Shown one piece after another: positions 1 through 5,848 of a DNA stretch of 7,511 nucleotides. The notes under the pieces are model-generated. The model was not told the DNA's origin and made no database searches. It worked only from the letters and a program-made list of their open reading frames with translations. The DNA is taken from contig CAKUMQ010000090.1 of assembly GCA_934667845.1 (NCBI GenBank), forward strand, positions 1 to 7,511, written 5' to 3'. Numbering within the stretch: position 1 is the stretch's first letter; every line of letters starts with the position of its first letter. This stretch comes from an uncultured Eubacteriales bacterium. GTDB taxonomy: Bacteria > Bacillota > Clostridia > Oscillospirales > Acutalibacteraceae. A program made the position numbers and the translations under genes.

Positions 1-2
1 TG

Positions 3-77
3 GATATTATCGGCGAGATCGAGCTGGGACAGGCCATCTGCGCGTCGAGGCAGAAAAATCGTCACATAAATGACTAA
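3..77 (+). CDS. C-terminal tail of an upstream protein (partial, hypothetical)
   Basis: One plus-strand frame is open from the window edge to a TAA at 75-77. It gives a 24-residue tail beginning DIIGEIELGQAICASR and ending in a charged stretch, RHIND. The first 16 or so codons mostly end in G or C, like the large genes nearby, and the peptide has ordinary composition, whereas the other two forward frames give arginine/serine-rich peptides. I do not recognise the family from so short a tail. The next gene has its own promoter at 122-150, so the two need not share a transcript. No clear terminator hairpin is visible between 78 and 121. The fragment could also be noncoding. Confidence 0.35.
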   Translation, partial: DIIGEIELGQAICASRQKNRHIND

Positions 78-121
78 ATCCCCTTAAAATTTACACGCTC
101 ATGATTTATCTGCCGACGGGC

Positions 122-150
122 TTGCAATAGGGGCGGAGCTGTGCTATACT
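122..150 (+). promoter_or_regulatory. Sigma-A-type promoter of the GH78 gene
   Basis: The -35 is TTGCAA (122-127) and the -10 is TATACT (145-150), separated by exactly 17 nt. Transcription would start near 157, giving a leader of about 26 nt to the ATG at 183 but only about 11 nt to the ATG at 168. This favours the downstream start. No operator-like dyad is obvious around it, so how the gene responds to rhamnosides cannot be read from the sequence. Confidence 0.75.
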
Positions 151-169
151 GTCGGTGAAATCCGTCAAT

Positions 170-177
170 GGGAGTGA
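170..177 (+). promoter_or_regulatory. Ribosome binding site that decides the GH78 start
   Basis: GGGAGTGA lies 5 nt before the ATG at 183. The in-frame ATG at 168 has no purine-rich site in front of it (preceding bases are GTGAAATCCGTCA) and itself overlaps the start of this site. The protein therefore most likely begins MNFPEQYIRA at 183, not MGVIRM at 168. Confidence 0.7.
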
Positions 178-182
178 TCCGC

Positions 183-2441
183 ATGAATTTTCCCGAGCAA
201 TATATCCGCGCGACCGAGGAATATACCACCTTTGAACATTTCGTACCGGCGCCCTATCTGCGCCGCAGCTTTGCGGTCAGGCAGGGCGGCAAGGCGAGCC
301 TGCTGATCTGCGGGCTGGGCTTTTATGAGCTGTATCTAAACGGCAGCCGCATCACGAAGGGGCGGCTGGCACCCTATATCAGCAACCCCGACGACATCGT
401 GTATTTTGACCGCTATGAGGTGGAGCTGACCGAGGGCGAAAACGTCATCGGCGTGTGGCTCGGCAACGGGTTCACGAACAACCCCGGCGGGCATATCTGG
501 GATTTTGACAAGGCGCGTTTCCGCGCCGCGCCGCAGATGGCGCTGCGGCTCGAATACGCCGACGCGGGCGAGGTCTGCGTGCTGGAAAGCGACACGCAGT
601 GGCGCACCGCGCCCTCGCCGATCACGTTTGACGATTACCGTTTCGGCGAGCATTATGACGCCCGGCGGGAGCAGCCGGGTTGGTGCGCGCCGGGCTTTGA
701 CGACAGCGGCTGGCAGCCGGTGCGGCTGGCGCCGCCGCCGCGCGGCGAACGCCGCCTGTGCGAGGCGGAGCCGATCGACGTGGCGCAGGAGATCGCACCG
801 GTGTCCGTCACCAAGGCGGGCGACGGCTTTCTGTATGATTTCGGCGTCAACACGGCGGGCGTCTGCCGCTTAAAGCTGAAGGGCACGGCGGGGCAGTGCG
901 TCACGCTGGCGCACGGCGAACGGCTTGTAGACGGCGTGCCGGATATGATGAACATCTGGTTCCCCCGCGAGCACTGGGCGCGCGATCTGGCGCTCGTCCA
1001 CAAGGATGTTTACACCGCCAGGGGCGACGGCGAGGAGACCTATGTCCCGACGTTTACCTACCACGGCTTCCGTTATGTGCTCGTGACCGGCATTACGGCG
1101 GAGCAGGCGACGCCCGGGCTGCTGACCCTGCTCGAGATGCACTCGCTGCTCGGGGAGCGCGGCGGCTTTTCCTGCTCGGATGAGACGGCGAACAAGCTGC
1201 AGGAGATGACCCGCCGCTCGGATCTGTCCAACTTCTACTATTTCCCGACCGACTGCCCTCAGCGCGAGAAAAACGGCTGGACGGCGGATGCCAGCCTGTC
1301 GTCTGAGCATGTGCTGCTGAATCTGGCGCCGGAAAACAGCTACCGCGAATGGCTGCGCAACATCGTCAAGGCGCAGACCGACCTCGGCGCGCTGCCCGGC
1401 ATCGTGCCGACCGGCGGCTGGGGGCTGGATTGGGGCTGCGGCCCCGCGTGGGACAGCGTGCTGATCGAGCTGCCCTATCAGCTGTACCGCTATCGCGGCG
1501 ACAAGGCGGTTTTGAAGGACTGCGCCGCCTCAATCCTGCGGTATCTGCACTACCTGACCACGCGGACGGACGAAAACGGGCTGCTCGCGATCGGGCTCGG
1601 CGACTGGTGCCCGGCGGGGAGAGGAACGGGCGACCCTGTTGCGCCGCTGGAATTTACCGATACCGTGGTCGCTAAAAGCCTTGCGGACAAGGCGGCGTTC
1701 ATTTTTGACGCGATCGGCATGACGGAGCAGGCGGCGTTTGCCCGTGCGCTTTCCGTGCGCTTCCGCGCGGCAGTGCGGGCGCGGCTGATCGACCCTGACA
1801 CGCTGATCGCGGCGGGTCACTGCCAGACGACGCAGGCGATGGCGCTGTATTACGGCATCTTTGAGCCGGGCGAGCGTCAGGCGGCGTTTGACCGCCTGAT
1901 CGCCATGATCGAGGACAGGCAGGGGCATCTCGACGTCGGCGTGCTGGGCGCGCGGGTGCTGTTCCATGTGCTGACCGCGTTCGGACGCAGCGATCTGGCA
2001 TTCACGATGATCGTGCGACCGGATTACCCGTCCTACGGCAACTGGATCGAGTGCGGCGCGACGACGCTGTGGGAGGAGCACCAGCCGAAGGGCGCGTTCG
2101 GCAATTCGCAGAACCACCATTTCTGGGGCGATATCAGCAGCTGGTTTATTCAGGCGCTTGCCGGCATCCGGCTCGATCCCCACCACATCGGCAAAATGGA
2201 GGTGGAGATCCGCCCGTCGTTTATCCCGCAGCTGACCCATGCGGAGGGCTTCCACATCGCCCCCGCCGGAAAGATCTCCTCGGCGTGGCGGCGGGAGGAC
2301 GACGGCGGGATCACGCTGACTGTCGAGCTGCCCGAGGGGCTGCCCGGCCGCATTCAGCTGGAGAACGGCTTCACCTTTGACGACGGGCGCCCCTACTGCC
2401 CGGCGAAAAGCGGCACCTACCATATCCGCGCCGCGAAGTAA
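183..2441 (+). CDS. Alpha-L-rhamnosidase, glycoside hydrolase family 78, probably cytoplasmic
   Basis: This is a 752-aa inverting glycosidase of the GH78 type, predicted to remove terminal L-rhamnose from glycosides or pectin fragments. Domains in order, numbered from the ATG at 183: an N-terminal beta-sandwich (GLGFYELYLNG and the following W/GNGF region, about 30-180); the rhamnosidase concanavalin-like domain (YDFGVNTAG from 218, FTYHGFRY 291-298); the (alpha/alpha)6 catalytic barrel; and a C-terminal beta-sandwich from about 660. The barrel carries DCPQREKNGWTAD at 357-369, with D357, E362 (aligned to the family's general acid) and D369. E631 in ATTLWE is the expected general base, and H645 in the NHH motif matches the conserved sugar-binding His. 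There is no signal peptide or membrane segment, so it probably acts on imported oligosaccharides. At 752 aa it is compact for a family whose members are often about 900 aa or more. It stands alone between a promoter and a terminator, with no transporter or rhamnose-catabolic gene in view. The natural substrate cannot be told from sequence. Confidence 0.93.
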   Translation: MNFPEQYIRATEEYTTFEHFVPAPYLRRSFAVRQGGKASLLICGLGFYELYLNGSRITKGRLAPYISNPDDIVYFDRYEVELTEGENVIGVWLGNGFTNNPGGHIWDFDKARFRAAPQMALRLEYADAGEVCVLESDTQWRTAPSPITFDDYRFGEHYDARREQPGWCAPGFDDSGWQPVRLAPPPRGERRLCEAEPIDVAQEIAPVSVTKAGDGFLYDFGVNTAGVCRLKLKGTAGQCVTLAHGERLVDGVPDMMNIWFPREHWARDLALVHKDVYTARGDGEETYVPTFTYHGFRYVLVTGITAEQATPGLLTLLEMHSLLGERGGFSCSDETANKLQEMTRRSDLSNFYYFPTDCPQREKNGWTADASLSSEHVLLNLAPENSYREWLRNIVKAQTDLGALPGIVPTGGWGLDWGCGPAWDSVLIELPYQLYRYRGDKAVLKDCAASILRYLHYLTTRTDENGLLAIGLGDWCPAGRGTGDPVAPLEFTDTVVAKSLADKAAFIFDAIGMTEQAAFARALSVRFRAAVRARLIDPDTLIAAGHCQTTQAMALYYGIFEPGERQAAFDRLIAMIEDRQGHLDVGVLGARVLFHVLTAFGRSDLAFTMIVRPDYPSYGNWIECGATTLWEEHQPKGAFGNSQNHHFWGDISSWFIQALAGIRLDPHHIGKMEVEIRPSFIPQLTHAEGFHIAPAGKISSAWRREDDGGITLTVELPEGLPGRIQLENGFTFDDGRPYCPAKSGTYHIRAAK

Positions 2442-2474
2442 CGGGCGGAAAAGACGCCGTAAAGCAGAGCTTCA

Positions 2475-2519
2475 GACCGGCACAGGATCGCTTTTGCGGT
2501 GCTGTGCCGGTCATTTTAT
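2475..2519 (+). terminator. Rho-independent terminator after the GH78 gene
   Basis: A perfect 11-bp stem, GACCGGCACAG (2475-2485) with CTGTGCCGGTC (2502-2512), is extended inward past one mismatch by ATCGC/GCGGT around a TTTT loop. ATTTTATC follows. It starts 33 nt after the stop codon and closes the single-gene unit. Confidence 0.85.
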
Positions 2520-2666
2520 CGGGGCTTGACAATTTTGCACTTGCCGCTTCTCTCGGTTTCGTTTCCTGTGCGCGGACAGGCGGCGATCAGACTGTCTATG
2601 CCGAGTTTTCGGTCACACAGTGAGAATACGGCTCTTCCACCCGGGGAACCCGGCGAATGTGCCGCC

Positions 2667-2715
2667 AAAAACAGCCGCCCCTGCCCGTCACTTTTGACGG
2701 ACGGGAGCGGCTGTT
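2667..2715 (-). terminator. Strong minus-strand terminator hairpin
   Basis: A 20-bp stem with two mismatches runs 2670-2689 against 2696-2715, with a 6-nt loop (2690-2695). The outer arm is AACAGCCGC/GCGGCTGTT. Read on the minus strand, the stem runs directly into TTTTT (complement of A2667-2671), the layout of an intrinsic terminator. On the plus strand no T-run follows. It therefore most likely ends transcripts from the minus-strand genes at 3047-4171. Confidence 0.7.
2678..2710. repeat. Hairpin repeat, left copy
   Basis: These 33 bases match 4344-4376 in direct orientation at 28 of 33 positions. All five differences are transitions. The segment lies inside the minus-strand terminator at 2667-2715, and both copies have a T-run on the same side on the minus strand. 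This suggests a shared or copied terminator element rather than chance stem similarity. Confidence 0.6.
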
Positions 2716-3046
2716 CGATAAACGGGTGTTGATCCGGAAAGCAATTTCCCTATGCGTTTTCCTCTTTGGCTGTCTCCCTGCCGTAGCAGATTAAGGCTGA
2801 TTCCCATCCGTCAGACGGACAGGGGCATACCGCCTGAGCAGCGCCCGTGTCTTACAACAGCTTACGATACGCAAAAATCTGTAGGGACAGACACATGAGC
2901 CGTCTGTACTGAATACATAATCCTTAATAAATAGGGCGTAAAATACGGGATCATAGCCTGCCTGAATGCCGGTGATCTGTGTCCATGACGTAAAGCAGCG
3001 CCTGAAAACGCCAACGGATGTCATGCCTGCGCATCCACAATAAAAA

Positions 3047-3223
3047 TCACCGGCTCAATAAGCAGCCAAGCTGCGATAGCGAGAGGGAAATCAGCAAAAG
3101 CGCGAGTCCCATATGGATTCCTGCTTTTTGGGAAAACACCAAAAAGCAAACGGAGACCGCTATCCCCAGAACAGGAACCAGTAATAACAGAAGCCACTTG
3201 AAATTGAAAATGCAATTTTCCAT
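3047..3223 (-). CDS. Small membrane protein, 58 aa, two predicted transmembrane helices
   Basis: This small protein begins MENCIFNFKW and has two hydrophobic segments: about residues 10-30 (WLLLLLVPVLGIAVSVCFLV) and about 38-55 (MGLALLLISLSLSQLGC), joined by the short polar turn SQKAGIH. The chosen ATG at 3223 is preceded on the minus strand by GGGGGAG four bases upstream, a site much like that of the gene before it. A longer in-frame start at 3274 lacks such a site. It lies 108 nt downstream of the DUF4259-like gene with no terminator between, so the two may be cotranscribed. Just past its stop, the next frame continues with a hydrophobic run (LLIEPVIFIVDAQA, ending near 3021), so the gene may have lost a third helix by frameshift. 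I do not recognise the family and propose no function. Confidence 0.5.
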   Translation of the reverse strand: MENCIFNFKWLLLLLVPVLGIAVSVCFLVFSQKAGIHMGLALLLISLSLSQLGCLLSR

Positions 3224-3331
3224 TGTACTCCCCCGGTTCGCGATGCCGTTTATGTGATGGCGGCGTGAGGTCATACCCGCCGCACGAACGTTCCTGCCGC
3301 CCTTTTCCTACATGAGCGTGTGACTGGGCGG

Positions 3332-4171
3332 TTACAGGTCTTCCGCGTCAATATCCTTCCAGGCGGTATACATCATAAAGAAAACGTATTCAAAATCTTT
3401 CCATTCGATCTGGTGGGCGGCTCCCGAAATTTCTGCTATGCCCGCATTGCCAATATGAATCAATTCTTTTGGGTAGCTGCGCAGCGAGGATACACGAACA
3501 GATAGCTCATACCGCGGCTCATCCAAATGAATCAGCCCGCCGTTCCACCATTTCCCCACGCTCTCCGGTCCGAAAAACTGCGGCAGGAGCGGGGTGTGCA
3601 TATATTCCTCCACAGTGGGGCATGTCTCAAAAAGCCTTTTGGAAACATGCAGTACCGGTACGGTGAGCTTAGGATGCGCCTCCTCCGTGCCCACCTTCTG
3701 AAACGCCATATAGGCTTTTAACAAGCCCAGCTCCCTGCATTTTTCCGCAGAAACGGGCAGGGCAAAAATATCCCCGATCGACCACGGACAGGCAAACGGC
3801 TTCCGCACCTTGATCCTTTTCGGGGACGGCATATCCCCCTGCAGCCTTTGCAGCCACTCCCGCTCGATTTGCTTCCGCTTTTTTGCTTCCGCCGGATCCT
3901 CAAAATATGCAGAGGGAGCGGTCAATATGCGGCACGCCTTTTCCTTTACCGATTCGACCAGCCGTCCGTATGTCCACTGTATCGCCGCCAACCCCAGCCA
4001 AAAATCCTCTGCGTCATCTTGGCTGTCAGCGGCAAGCAAATCTGCATAGTCTGCCAAAAGTCGCCGGGTCGCCTGCTCCGTTGTGTATCCCTCTCTCAGC
4101 AGATCCAAATATGCCGTTTTTACATCACCCGACAAATCATTGTCGAATATACCGGCTCCCCACGTTCCCAT
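3332..4171 (-). CDS. DUF4259-like protein with immunity-protein-like C-terminal half (hypothetical)
   Basis: This is a 279-aa soluble protein of unknown function. Its N-terminus, MGTWGAGIFDNDLSGDVKTA, has the MGxWGxGxFxND signature of DUF4259-type proteins. Residues 1 to about 125 look helical and end in a charged helix (DPAEAKKRKQIEREWLQRLQ). A linker (MPSPKRIKVRKPF) leads to a second domain from about 130 that opens with WSIGDIFALPVS, resembling the GDxFAxPL opening of Imm26-like immunity proteins. The assignment to either family is by eye. No signal peptide or membrane helix is seen. The ATG at 4171 is preferred because AGGGGAGG sits five bases upstream on the minus strand. An in-frame GTG at 4192 would place that site inside the gene. 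It has its own promoter (4300-4328), divergent from tldD, and a dyad-rich leader. Base composition is less GC-rich than the flanking genes, compatible with horizontal acquisition. No partner toxin is visible in the window. Confidence 0.85.
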   Translation of the reverse strand: MGTWGAGIFDNDLSGDVKTAYLDLLREGYTTEQATRRLLADYADLLAADSQDDAEDFWLGLAAIQWTYGRLVESVKEKACRILTAPSAYFEDPAEAKKRKQIEREWLQRLQGDMPSPKRIKVRKPFACPWSIGDIFALPVSAEKCRELGLLKAYMAFQKVGTEEAHPKLTVPVLHVSKRLFETCPTVEEYMHTPLLPQFFGPESVGKWWNGGLIHLDEPRYELSVRVSSLRSYPKELIHIGNAGIAEISGAAHQIEWKDFEYVFFMMYTAWKDIDAEDL

Positions 4172-4176
4172 GTTAT

Positions 4177-4184
4177 CCTCCCCT
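4177..4184 (-). promoter_or_regulatory. Ribosome binding site deciding the DUF4259-like gene start
   Basis: On the minus strand AGGGGAGG is followed by ATAAC and the ATG at 4171. This fixes the start at MGTWGAG, which also coincides with the conserved N-terminus of the family, and rules out the in-frame GTG 21 bases upstream. Confidence 0.8.
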
Positions 4185-4199
4185 ATGGGCACTGCACTG

Positions 4200-4221
4200 C
4201 TGCGGGCAATATTGTCCGCAG
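4200..4221. promoter_or_regulatory. 22-bp near-perfect palindrome in the leader of the DUF4259-like gene
   Basis: The half-sites CTGCGGGCAAT (4200-4210) and ATTGTCCGCAG (4211-4221) are complementary at every position except one G/T pair, with no spacer. It lies between the predicted minus-strand transcription start (about 4293) and the ribosome binding site at 4177-4184. The spacerless dyad resembles a repressor operator. In RNA it could form a 9-bp hairpin ending 16 nt before the Shine-Dalgarno site. The function is inferred. Confidence 0.5.
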
Positions 4222-4299
4222 CGGTTATCGCGCTGATGCAGCCGTTCGTTTTTCGCAGGATCGCCCCTGCCGGCAGCCGATTCTCTATTGCTAAACATA

Positions 4300-4328
4300 A
4301 GCATACGCTTTGTCAGCGGCTATGTCAA
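4300..4328 (-). promoter_or_regulatory. Sigma-A-type promoter of the minus-strand accessory unit
   Basis: On the minus strand, TTGACA (4328-4323) and TATGCT (4305-4300) are separated by 17 nt. The -35 is a consensus match and the -10 keeps the key TA....T positions. Transcription would start near 4293, giving an unusually long leader of about 120 nt before the ATG at 4171. Confidence 0.75.
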
Positions 4329-4337
4329 GCTGACAAA
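4309..4337. promoter_or_regulatory. Inverted repeat spanning the -35 of the minus-strand promoter
   Basis: TTTGTCAGC (4309-4317) and GCTGACAAA (4329-4337) are perfect 9-bp inverted repeats with an 11-nt centre. They flank the -35 hexamer (4323-4328), with one arm in the spacer and the other just upstream. A dimeric protein bound here would block RNA polymerase, so it is a candidate operator for the DUF4259-like unit. No regulator gene is present in the window to pair with it. Confidence 0.5.
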
Positions 4338-4373
4338 AAACATCCCCTGCCCGTCATTTTTGGCGAACAGGGG
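4335..4373 (-). terminator. Terminator-like hairpin with no obvious gene to end
   Basis: CCCCTG (4344-4349) pairs with CAGGGG (4368-4373). After a 2-nt mismatch the inner bases CGTC pair with GGCG, including one G/T pair. On the minus strand the stem is followed by ATG and a run of six T (complement of A4335-4340). On the plus strand no T-run follows. No minus-strand gene ends here: the next sequence upstream on that strand is the antisense of tldD. It may stop antisense transcripts entering the accessory promoter, or it may be a relic. Confidence 0.5.
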
Positions 4374-4376
4374 CGG
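4344..4376. repeat. Hairpin repeat, right copy
   Basis: This is the partner of 2678-2710: 28 of 33 identical in direct orientation, differing only by transitions. The two copies are about 1.67 kb apart and lie near the two ends of the less GC-rich stretch containing the DUF4259-like gene and the small membrane protein. Confidence 0.6.
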
Positions 4377-4390
4377 GACGCTTTCGGGGC

Positions 4391-4419
4391 TTGAAATTTG
4401 CCTGCCGCCGCAGTATAAT
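4391..4419 (+). promoter_or_regulatory. Near-consensus sigma-A promoter of the tldD-tldE operon
   Basis: TTGAAA (4391-4396) and TATAAT (4414-4419) are separated by 17 nt. Transcription would begin near 4426, giving a short leader of about 28 nt to the ATG at 4454. The strength of the elements suggests constitutive expression. It is divergent from the promoter at 4300-4328, with -35 elements about 62 bp apart. Confidence 0.88.
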
Positions 4420-4453
4420 AAGGATAAGTAATGTATACAGGGAGGTTGACAGT

Positions 4454-5848
4454 ATGCCTTTTTCCGCCTATCTTGACGGCAAGCGTGCCGCCTGCCGTGC
4501 GCTTGTCGAAGCGCTCGGCAAGACGTTCCCCTATGTCAGCGTGCTCGGCACCGACGTAAAGGAGACCGCCTATCGCGTTGACCGCCGCTCTTCGAGTATC
4601 CGCGACGGCGAGGGAGAGTGCGGGTTTGTCGTGCGGCTGCACGACGGCGGCGCGTTTTATGAATACGCCTTTGACGCTCTGGATGACCCCGAGGCGCTTG
4701 CGGCGCACATTCTGACCGCAGTGCAGACGGACCCTGCGCTGGCGGACCGGGCGATCCGCTGTCCCGTGCCGGAGGATCCGGCGCACAGGGAGGACTATCT
4801 GCGCGAATCGGATTTTGATAAGTACAGCGATGCGGCGGTGCTGGATTTCTGCACCGGTCTGCGGGATCGTCTGCTCGAAATGGACGAGCGCTTTGTCAAT
4901 GCCGTCATGATCATACGGCCCTATACGGTGTCGAAGCTGTTCATCAGCCGCAACCGCGAGTTGTCCCAGCATTACGGATGGGTTAACGGCTTTGCGGTGG
5001 TGCTGTGTCAGGACGGGCGCATGGTGCAGGCGCGGGAGGATGTCAACTCCCATCTGATGGCGGATCTCGTGCGCGATTTGCCGCTGCGCCTTGACCGGCT
5101 CGCCGACAAGGCGCGGCATCTGCTGAAGGCGACGCCGATCGAGCCGGGCGTATACGATGTCATCACCGACAGCTCCATCACCGGACTGATCGCCCACGAG
5201 GCGTTCGGTCACGGCGTCGAGATGGATCAGTTTGTCAAGGACCGCGCGCTTGCCAAGTACTGCGTGGGGCAGTATGTGGCGTCGCCGATCGCCAACATGC
5301 ATGACGGCGCGGCAGCCACGCTCAGTGCCGCCTCCTACTTCTTTGACGACGACGGCATTCCGGCGCAGGATACGCAGATCATCCGCGACGGCATTCTGGT
5401 CGCGGGTCTGTCGGATCTGGCGTCTGCGGCGCAGCTCGGCACGCCGCCCACCGGAAACGGACGGCGGCAGTCGTTCAGCCACAAGGCATATGCCCGCATG
5501 ACCAACACGTTTTTTGAGGCGGGAAAGGACAAGCTCGAGGATATGATCCGCTCGGTCAAGCACGGCTATATGCTGTTTGAGACGAACAACGGCATGGAGG
5601 ATCCGAAAAACTGGCAGATCCAGTGCACGGCGGAATACGGCATTGAGATCCGCGACGGCAAGCTGACCGATCACTATGTCTCGCCGGTCGTCATGAGCGG
5701 CTTTGTGCCGGATCTGCTCAAGTCGATCTCGATGGTCTCCGACTGCTCCGAGGTCATCGGCTCCGGCTTCTGCGGCAAGGGCTATAAGGAGTGGGTGCGC
5801 GTGTCCGACGGCGGCCCGAATCTGAAAGTGAGGGTGAAGCTGGGATGA
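4454..5848 (+). CDS. tldD: TldD-family zinc metalloprotease, catalytic subunit
   Basis: This is a 464-aa cytoplasmic peptidase of the TldD/PmbA family. In characterised bacteria TldD forms a complex with TldE that digests unfolded peptides and matures some ribosomally made peptides such as microcin B17. The zinc site HEAFGH (HExxxH) is at residues 248-253, with E249 as the catalytic base. The family's third zinc ligand, a C-terminal cysteine, is present as C440 in GSGFCGKG, close to the GGP near the end. Length is close to the E. coli protein (about 480 aa). No signal peptide is seen. The ATG at 4454 follows GGGAGG by 8 nt. An in-frame TTG at 4391 coincides with the -35 element and is rejected. 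Its stop overlaps the tldE start (ATGA), giving translational coupling. All expected catalytic residues are present, so it is probably active. Confidence 0.95.
   Translation: MPFSAYLDGKRAACRALVEALGKTFPYVSVLGTDVKETAYRVDRRSSSIRDGEGECGFVVRLHDGGAFYEYAFDALDDPEALAAHILTAVQTDPALADRAIRCPVPEDPAHREDYLRESDFDKYSDAAVLDFCTGLRDRLLEMDERFVNAVMIIRPYTVSKLFISRNRELSQHYGWVNGFAVVLCQDGRMVQAREDVNSHLMADLVRDLPLRLDRLADKARHLLKATPIEPGVYDVITDSSITGLIAHEAFGHGVEMDQFVKDRALAKYCVGQYVASPIANMHDGAAATLSAASYFFDDDGIPAQDTQIIRDGILVAGLSDLASAAQLGTPPTGNGRRQSFSHKAYARMTNTFFEAGKDKLEDMIRSVKHGYMLFETNNGMEDPKNWQIQCTAEYGIEIRDGKLTDHYVSPVVMSGFVPDLLKSISMVSDCSEVIGSGFCGKGYKEWVRVSDGGPNLKVRVKLG

Larger units (their letters stand above)
2520..3046. other. 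Gene-poor stretch, less GC-rich, with several small hairpins
   Basis: I find no convincing gene here. The left part (2520-2665) holds several short dyads: CCTGT/ACAGG at 2565-2580, CCGA/TCGG at 2601-2612 and CCGGG/CCCGG at 2641-2653. It opens with CGGGGCTTGACA, which resembles the -35 region of the tldD promoter but has no -10 seventeen bases later. The right part (2716-3046) has a 77-codon minus-strand frame (3024 to 2791, MTSVGVFRRC...). Its weak upstream site, unusual cysteine/arginine content and lack of a recognisable motif argue against coding. It lies between the 58-aa membrane ORF and the minus-strand terminator at 2667-2715, so it is probably transcribed as a 3' leader-out of that unit, or it is a decayed gene. 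Confidence 0.45.

Noticed and set aside
1530..2423. Minus-strand open frame of about 297 codons opposite the GH78 gene
   Set aside because: It overlaps the catalytic half of an intact GH78 gene. The product is Arg-rich with no domain and no ribosome site evident.
2526..2554. TTGACA at 2526-2531 as a live promoter
   Set aside because: The hexamer 17 nt downstream is TCTCTC, not a -10, and no gene follows on that strand.
2791..3024. Minus-strand 77-codon frame (MTSVGVFRRC...) as a gene
   Set aside because: Weak ribosome site, Cys/Arg-rich composition and no recognisable family. Mentioned under the gene-poor stretch instead.
3810..4394. Overlapping plus-strand frames across the DUF4259-like gene and its leader
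   Set aside because: Pro/Ser/Arg-rich shadow frames opposite a gene with a clear start motif, ribosome site and promoter.
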